The translations under genes and the position numbers were made by a program. A stretch of DNA of 10,636 nt, taken from positions 1 through 10,636 of the forward strand of contig PMKG01000074.1 in the NCBI GenBank assembly GCA_003157675.1. Reading direction: 5' to 3'. Under the pieces are notes generated by a model, which saw nothing but the letters and a program-made list of their open reading frames with translations, was not told where the DNA came from and searched no databases. Source of the DNA: Acidobacteriota bacterium. GTDB taxonomy: Bacteria; Acidobacteriota; Vicinamibacteria; Vicinamibacterales; Fen-181. This document shows positions 7,567 to 10,636 of this stretch, in pieces (position 1 is the stretch's first letter; every line of letters begins with the position of its first letter).

Positions 7567-7607
7567 GATCAGGGCTGGAGCCGGTGACGGCCCCTCGTGG
7601 AGAGAAT

Positions 7608-7611
7608 GGAG
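7608..7611 (+). promoter_or_regulatory. Ribosome binding site of the DctP-like gene
   Basis: GGAG lies 11 nt before the ATG at 7623 and 14 nt before the adjacent ATG at 7626. A second GGAG-like run (GGAGAG, 7599-7604) is farther upstream. It supports starting at 7623 rather than at the in-frame ATG at 7584, which has no such motif at the right distance. Confidence 0.5.
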
Positions 7612-7622
7612 ACACCCGAATC

Positions 7623-8678
7623 ATGATGCCGAAAGCTGATGCCCGTCGTTCGCGCGGGACCGCGCTCATCGTCGCGATCGCGCTCGTGGCCGCCGTGTGC
7701 GTGTTCCCGTCGCCCGCCCGCGCGCAAACCGTGACCATCAAGATGGCCACGCTCGTGCCGACCAACTCGTCCTGGTTCCTCGTGCTGAAAGAAGTCGCCG
7801 ACAAGTGGAACAAGCTGTCGAACGGCCGCGTGCGGGTGATCCTCTACGGCGGCGGGACCAAGGGCGACGACCCGGAGGTCGTGCAGGCGATGCGGCTCGG
7901 CGAGCTGCAGGGCGCGGTGCTGACGTCGGTGGGGATCGCGGAGATCGAGAAGTCGGTTTACGCGCTCAGCATCCCGATGGCGTACGACTCCTACGATGAG
8001 GTCTACTACGTGCTCGACAAGATGACGCCGCGCCTGGAGTCGGCCATCGAGAGCCAGGGGTTCGTCGTGCTGAACTGGGCCGACGCCGGGTGGCTCAGGT
8101 TCTTCAGTACGAGCCCGGTGGCGACGCCGGACGATCTGAGGAAGCTGACGTTGTTCCAGTGGGCGGGCGACGCCAAGACGCTCGAGATCTGGAAGACCGC
8201 CGGCTTCAAGGTCCGCCCGGCCGCGGTGAGCGACCTGCCGATGGGACTGTCGACGGGCCTCTTCCAGGCGTGCACGCTGTCGCCGCAGGTGGCGCAGATC
8301 GGACGCTACTACGAGCGGGCGAAGTATATGACCGACGTCCAGTGGGCGCTGCTGCTCGGCGCGACGGTCATCAAGAAGGACACGTGGTTGCAGGTGCCGG
8401 CCGACATCAAGCCGGCGCTGCTCAAAGCCATGAAGGAAGCCGGCGACCGGCTGCAGGCCGACATCCGGCAGAGCGGCGAGAAGGATCTCGCCGCGATGAA
8501 AGGCGCCGGGTTGACGGTCGTGCCGGTGGACGCCAAGGCGAAGGACCTGTGGCACAAGGCGGCCGAGAGCGCCTACGGGAAGATCCGCGGCGAGTTCGTG
8601 CCGGCCGAAGCGTTCGACGAAGCGATGAGGTACCGCGACGAGTACCGGAAGGCGCACGCCGCCGCTCCGAAGAAGTAG
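7623..8678 (+). CDS. dctP: TRAP transporter substrate-binding protein, DctP family, TatT-associated type
   Basis: The 351-residue product has an N-terminal signal peptide (ALIVAIALVAAVCVF core, cleavage after ARA at residue 34), so the mature protein starts QTVTIKMATLVP and is periplasmic. The DctP pattern is clear: the TIKMATLVP first strand, GGGTKGDDPEVVQAMRLGELQ (split by a turn after GG), a hinge region GWLRFFSTSP (156-165), TPDDLRKLTLFQW (168-180), and a C-terminal half with WLQVPADIKPALLKAMKEAG. In classical TRAP binding proteins the segment after DDL contains an Arg (R147 in SiaP) that clamps the ligand carboxylate; here the aligned residue is F178. R159 may match the second Arg of SiaP (R127). 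This fits the TatP type, for which hydrophobic ligands were proposed. The start is 7623 (7584 would add 13 polar residues before the signal). It follows tatT by 97 bp and precedes the permease gene by 13 bp. Confidence 0.9.
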   Translation: MMPKADARRSRGTALIVAIALVAAVCVFPSPARAQTVTIKMATLVPTNSSWFLVLKEVADKWNKLSNGRVRVILYGGGTKGDDPEVVQAMRLGELQGAVLTSVGIAEIEKSVYALSIPMAYDSYDEVYYVLDKMTPRLESAIESQGFVVLNWADAGWLRFFSTSPVATPDDLRKLTLFQWAGDAKTLEIWKTAGFKVRPAAVSDLPMGLSTGLFQACTLSPQVAQIGRYYERAKYMTDVQWALLLGATVIKKDTWLQVPADIKPALLKAMKEAGDRLQADIRQSGEKDLAAMKGAGLTVVPVDAKAKDLWHKAAESAYGKIRGEFVPAEAFDEAMRYRDEYRKAHAAAPKK

Positions 8679-8691
8679 CCGGGCCGTCACC

Positions 8692-10557
8692 ATGATCGAC
8701 ACGATGCCGGAATCGACCGCCGCCAGGGGCGGATGGCTCAGCAGGCTCGCGAAGGGCACCGAGGAGACGATCCTCACCGCCACGCTGGCGCTCGTGACCA
8801 TCCTGCTGCTCTTCGATGCCATCGGCCGGCCGCTCGGCGGCATCCACATCCCGGGCAAGGACGAATACGTCAAGCAGTTGACGCTCTGGCTGGCGTTTGT
8901 CGGTGGCCTGGCGGCGGCGATGCAGGGGAAGCACCTGACGCTGTCGACCTCGGAGTTCTTCGGCGACGGGCTGGCGCGGCGGCTGACGCGCCTGTTCGCC
9001 TTCTCCGCGGCGGCTGCCGTCGTCGCCGTCCTCGGCAAGGGGGCGCTCGACATCGTCCTCGTGCATCGCAGCTTTCCCCAGACCGGTGCGCTGCCCATCG
9101 GCCTCCCGGAGTGGGTGTCCGAGTCGATCATGCCGCTTTCGCTCGGCCTGATGGCGCTGACCTTCGCTTACAAGTCGTCGGACCGCTGGTGGGGCCGGGT
9201 GGTGGCCGTGCTGGCGATCCCGGTGGCGTTCTCGTTGGGGCTGCTGCCCCAGACCATTTCGGCGCACGTCTGGCCGCTGGCGCTCGTGGTGCTGATCGCG
9301 GCGCTGGTTGGCGCGCCGGTGTTCGTGGCGATGGGCGGCATCGCCGCCGTGTTGTTCTTCTCGGAGGGGACGCCGGTGTCGGCGGTGACGCGCAAGGTGT
9401 ATGACCTCATCGCGTCGCCGACGCTGCCGGCCATTCCGCTGCTGACCGCGGCCGGCTACGTGCTGGCCGAGAGCGCGGCGGCCGAGCGGCTGGTGCGCTT
9501 CTTCCGATCGCTCTTCGGCTGGATGCCGGGCGGCCTCGCGGTCATGGTGGCGGCGGTCTGCGCGCTGTTCACGACGTTCACCGGCGGGTCGGGCGTGACG
9601 ATCATCGCGCTCGGCGGCCTGGTCTATCCGATCCTGCGCAAGGACGGGTACTCGGAAGGGTTCTCGCTCGGCCTCGTCACCGCGGCCGGGTCGCTCGGCC
9701 TGCTGTTCCCGCCGAGTTTGCCGGTGGTGCTCTACTCGGTGGTCGCGAGTTCGCGTGACCAGGTCGTTCCGCTCGACCAGCTCTATATCGCCGGGTTCCT
9801 GCCGGGACTCCTGCTCGTCGTCCTCACCGCGGCGTACGGGATCTTCATCGGCCGGCACGTGGCGCGCGAGCGGCAGGCCTTCAGGTGGAAGGAACTCTTC
9901 GTCGCCGCGTGGAAGGCGAAATGGGAGCTGGCCCTTCCGTTCGTCGTCATCGGCATGTTCGCCAGCGGCTGGCTGACGATGATGGAGACGGCCGCGGCGG
10001 CGCTGGCCTACGCGGTCATCGTCGAGTGCTTCATCACGCGCGACCTGCACGTCTTCAAGACGCTGCCGGGCGTGCTGCTGAAGGCGGCCGGCCTGATGGG
10101 CGCCGTGCTCATCCTGCTCAGCATCGCGATGGGGCTGACCAACTATCTCGTCGACGCGCAGATCCCCGACCTGGTGCTCGCGTGGGTGCAGGCGCACATC
10201 CACTCGAAGGAAATATTCCTGCTGGCGCTCAACGTGTTCCTGCTGGTGGTGGGCAGCGTCGTGGAGATCTACGCGGCGATCGTGATCCTGGCGCCGCTCA
10301 TCGTGCCGCTCGGGGCCGCGTATGGCGTGAACCCGATCCACCTGGGCGTGATCTTCCTGTCGAACCTGGAACTGGGGTTCCTGTTCCCGCCGGTCGGGCT
10401 GAACCTCTTCCTGTCCTCGTCGCGGTTCAACACCTCGCTGCCCAAGCTGTACCGCTATGTGATCCCGTTCCTGATCATCCTGGGCGTCGGCGTACTGCTC
10501 ATCACCTACGTCGATGCCATGTCGCTCGGCCTGCTCAAGATGCTCGGCAAGAGTTGA
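8692..10557 (+). CDS. dctQM: Fused TRAP transporter permease (DctQ and DctM domains)
   Basis: The 621-residue membrane protein joins both TRAP permease subunits. Residues about 25-160 are the small DctQ part with four hydrophobic segments (about 26-45, 58-77, 101-121, 145-160), including GKDEYVKQLTLWLAFVGG and MQGKHLTL. After a short junction (about 161-190), residues 191-621 form the large DctM part with many membrane segments and family motifs: TGGSGVT (297-303), GSLGLLFPPSLP (333-344), METAAAALAY (431-440) and ELGFLFPPVGLNLF (560-573). The two FPP loops correspond to the helical-hairpin tips and Na+/ligand region of TRAP M subunits. It would import the ligand delivered by the DctP-like protein, driven by Na+ or H+. 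The gene starts 13 bp after dctP, so the two are almost surely cotranscribed. No strong Shine-Dalgarno is visible; an ATG at 8704 is an alternative start. M domain length (about 430) is normal, so nothing appears truncated. Confidence 0.93.
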   Translation: MIDTMPESTAARGGWLSRLAKGTEETILTATLALVTILLLFDAIGRPLGGIHIPGKDEYVKQLTLWLAFVGGLAAAMQGKHLTLSTSEFFGDGLARRLTRLFAFSAAAAVVAVLGKGALDIVLVHRSFPQTGALPIGLPEWVSESIMPLSLGLMALTFAYKSSDRWWGRVVAVLAIPVAFSLGLLPQTISAHVWPLALVVLIAALVGAPVFVAMGGIAAVLFFSEGTPVSAVTRKVYDLIASPTLPAIPLLTAAGYVLAESAAAERLVRFFRSLFGWMPGGLAVMVAAVCALFTTFTGGSGVTIIALGGLVYPILRKDGYSEGFSLGLVTAAGSLGLLFPPSLPVVLYSVVASSRDQVVPLDQLYIAGFLPGLLLVVLTAAYGIFIGRHVARERQAFRWKELFVAAWKAKWELALPFVVIGMFASGWLTMMETAAAALAYAVIVECFITRDLHVFKTLPGVLLKAAGLMGAVLILLSIAMGLTNYLVDAQIPDLVLAWVQAHIHSKEIFLLALNVFLLVVGSVVEIYAAIVILAPLIVPLGAAYGVNPIHLGVIFLSNLELGFLFPPVGLNLFLSSSRFNTSLPKLYRYVIPFLIILGVGVLLITYVDAMSLGLLKMLGKS

Positions 10558-10561
10558 CCTC

Positions 10562-10585
10562 GGCAAGGCTAAAGCCTCGCCCTAC
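10562..10585 (-). repeat. REP-like hairpin, copy 2, inverted orientation
   Basis: Read on the minus strand: GTAG (10585-10582), then GGCGAGGC, loop TTTA, GCCTTGCC. The stem pairs over 8 bp, with one G-T wobble in this orientation; on the plus strand the same position is an A-C mismatch, which favours the minus-strand reading. It begins 4 nt after the permease stop, so on the plus strand it may also act as a 3'-end hairpin for the transporter message. Confidence 0.7.
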
Positions 10586-10595
10586 ACACGGTCTT

Positions 10596-10613
10596 GTCGG
10601 GCGACTCCTTCAG
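10596..10613 (+). repeat. Degenerate half-copy of the REP-like hairpin
   Basis: GTCGGGCGACTCCTTCAG resembles the 5' half and loop of copy 1 (GTAG, GGCG, then TTCAG) with an A-to-C change in the tetranucleotide and one extra base before the loop. The 3' arm is absent: GTAC follows instead of the complement, and copy 3 starts three bases after it. It may be a truncated relic, or a chance resemblance in a short linker. Confidence 0.35.
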
Positions 10614-10616
10614 TAC

Positions 10617-10636
10617 GTAGGGCGACCCTTTAGGGT
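10617..10636 (+). repeat. REP-like hairpin, copy 3, cut by window edge
   Basis: GTAG (10617-10620) is followed by GGCGACCC (10621-10628), loop TTTA (10629-10632) and GGGT (10633-10636), where the window ends. All four visible 3' bases pair with the 5' arm. The model predicts that the next four bases beyond the window are CGCC. With copy 2 it forms an inverted pair whose GTAG ends face each other across 31 nt. Confidence 0.65.

Noticed and set aside
7569..9131. Open frame of 520 codons on the minus strand opposite dctP
   Set aside because: Same mirror-frame composition, no domain pattern, and fully covered by two well-supported plus-strand genes.
8422..10566. Open frame of 714 codons on the minus strand opposite dctP and the permease gene
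   Set aside because: The product is a monotonous Arg/His/Glu/Asp/Gln-rich string, the typical mirror of a membrane-protein gene in GC-rich DNA. It has no plausible start context.
1..10636. CRISPR array, tRNA, rRNA, insertion sequence or phage genes
   Set aside because: No regularly spaced direct repeats, no tRNA-like or rRNA-like stretches and no transposase or integrase motifs were seen; the only repeats are the REP-like hairpins.

Overview
The window is GC-rich (third codon positions mostly G or C) and carries six protein-coding genes, almost all with clear signal peptides or membrane segments. Gene content and style suggest a free-living Gram-negative heterotroph. The mix of a secreted M14 peptidase, a secreted clan GH-A glycosidase and a TRAP locus with a TatT lipoprotein and fused QM permease would suit Acidobacteriota (Vicinamibacteria-like). 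That assignment is inference; no rRNA or tRNA gene is present to test it.

Left block, minus strand: cutC (2922-3671) is followed after 99 bp by a large exported glycoside hydrolase that starts at 2822 and runs off the left edge, so its C-terminus is missing. A 115-bp divergent intergenic region (3672-3786) separates cutC from the plus-strand genes. Centre: an 889-residue exported M14-type zinc carboxypeptidase with a C-terminal amidotransferase-like domain (3787-6456), followed by a nested inverted repeat.

Right block, plus strand: a compact three-gene TRAP transporter of the TatT-associated type (TPAT). It encodes a TatT-like lipoprotein (6611-7525), a DctP-like periplasmic binding protein (7623-8678) and a fused DctQ-DctM permease (8692-10557). 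Together they would capture a periplasmic ligand and import it with a sodium or proton gradient. The binding protein has Phe where classical TRAP binding proteins have their ligand-clamping Arg, so the substrate is probably not an ordinary carboxylate held in the usual way.

The most interesting non-coding signal is a family of short hairpins built like REP elements. Each has a GTAG tetranucleotide abutting an 8-bp stem with a 4-nt loop. One lies between tatT and dctP. Two face each other in inverted orientation just after the permease gene, the last cut by the window edge, with a degenerate half-copy between them. The outer stem (GGCG) and loop are nearly constant, while the inner four base pairs differ in every copy yet still pair.
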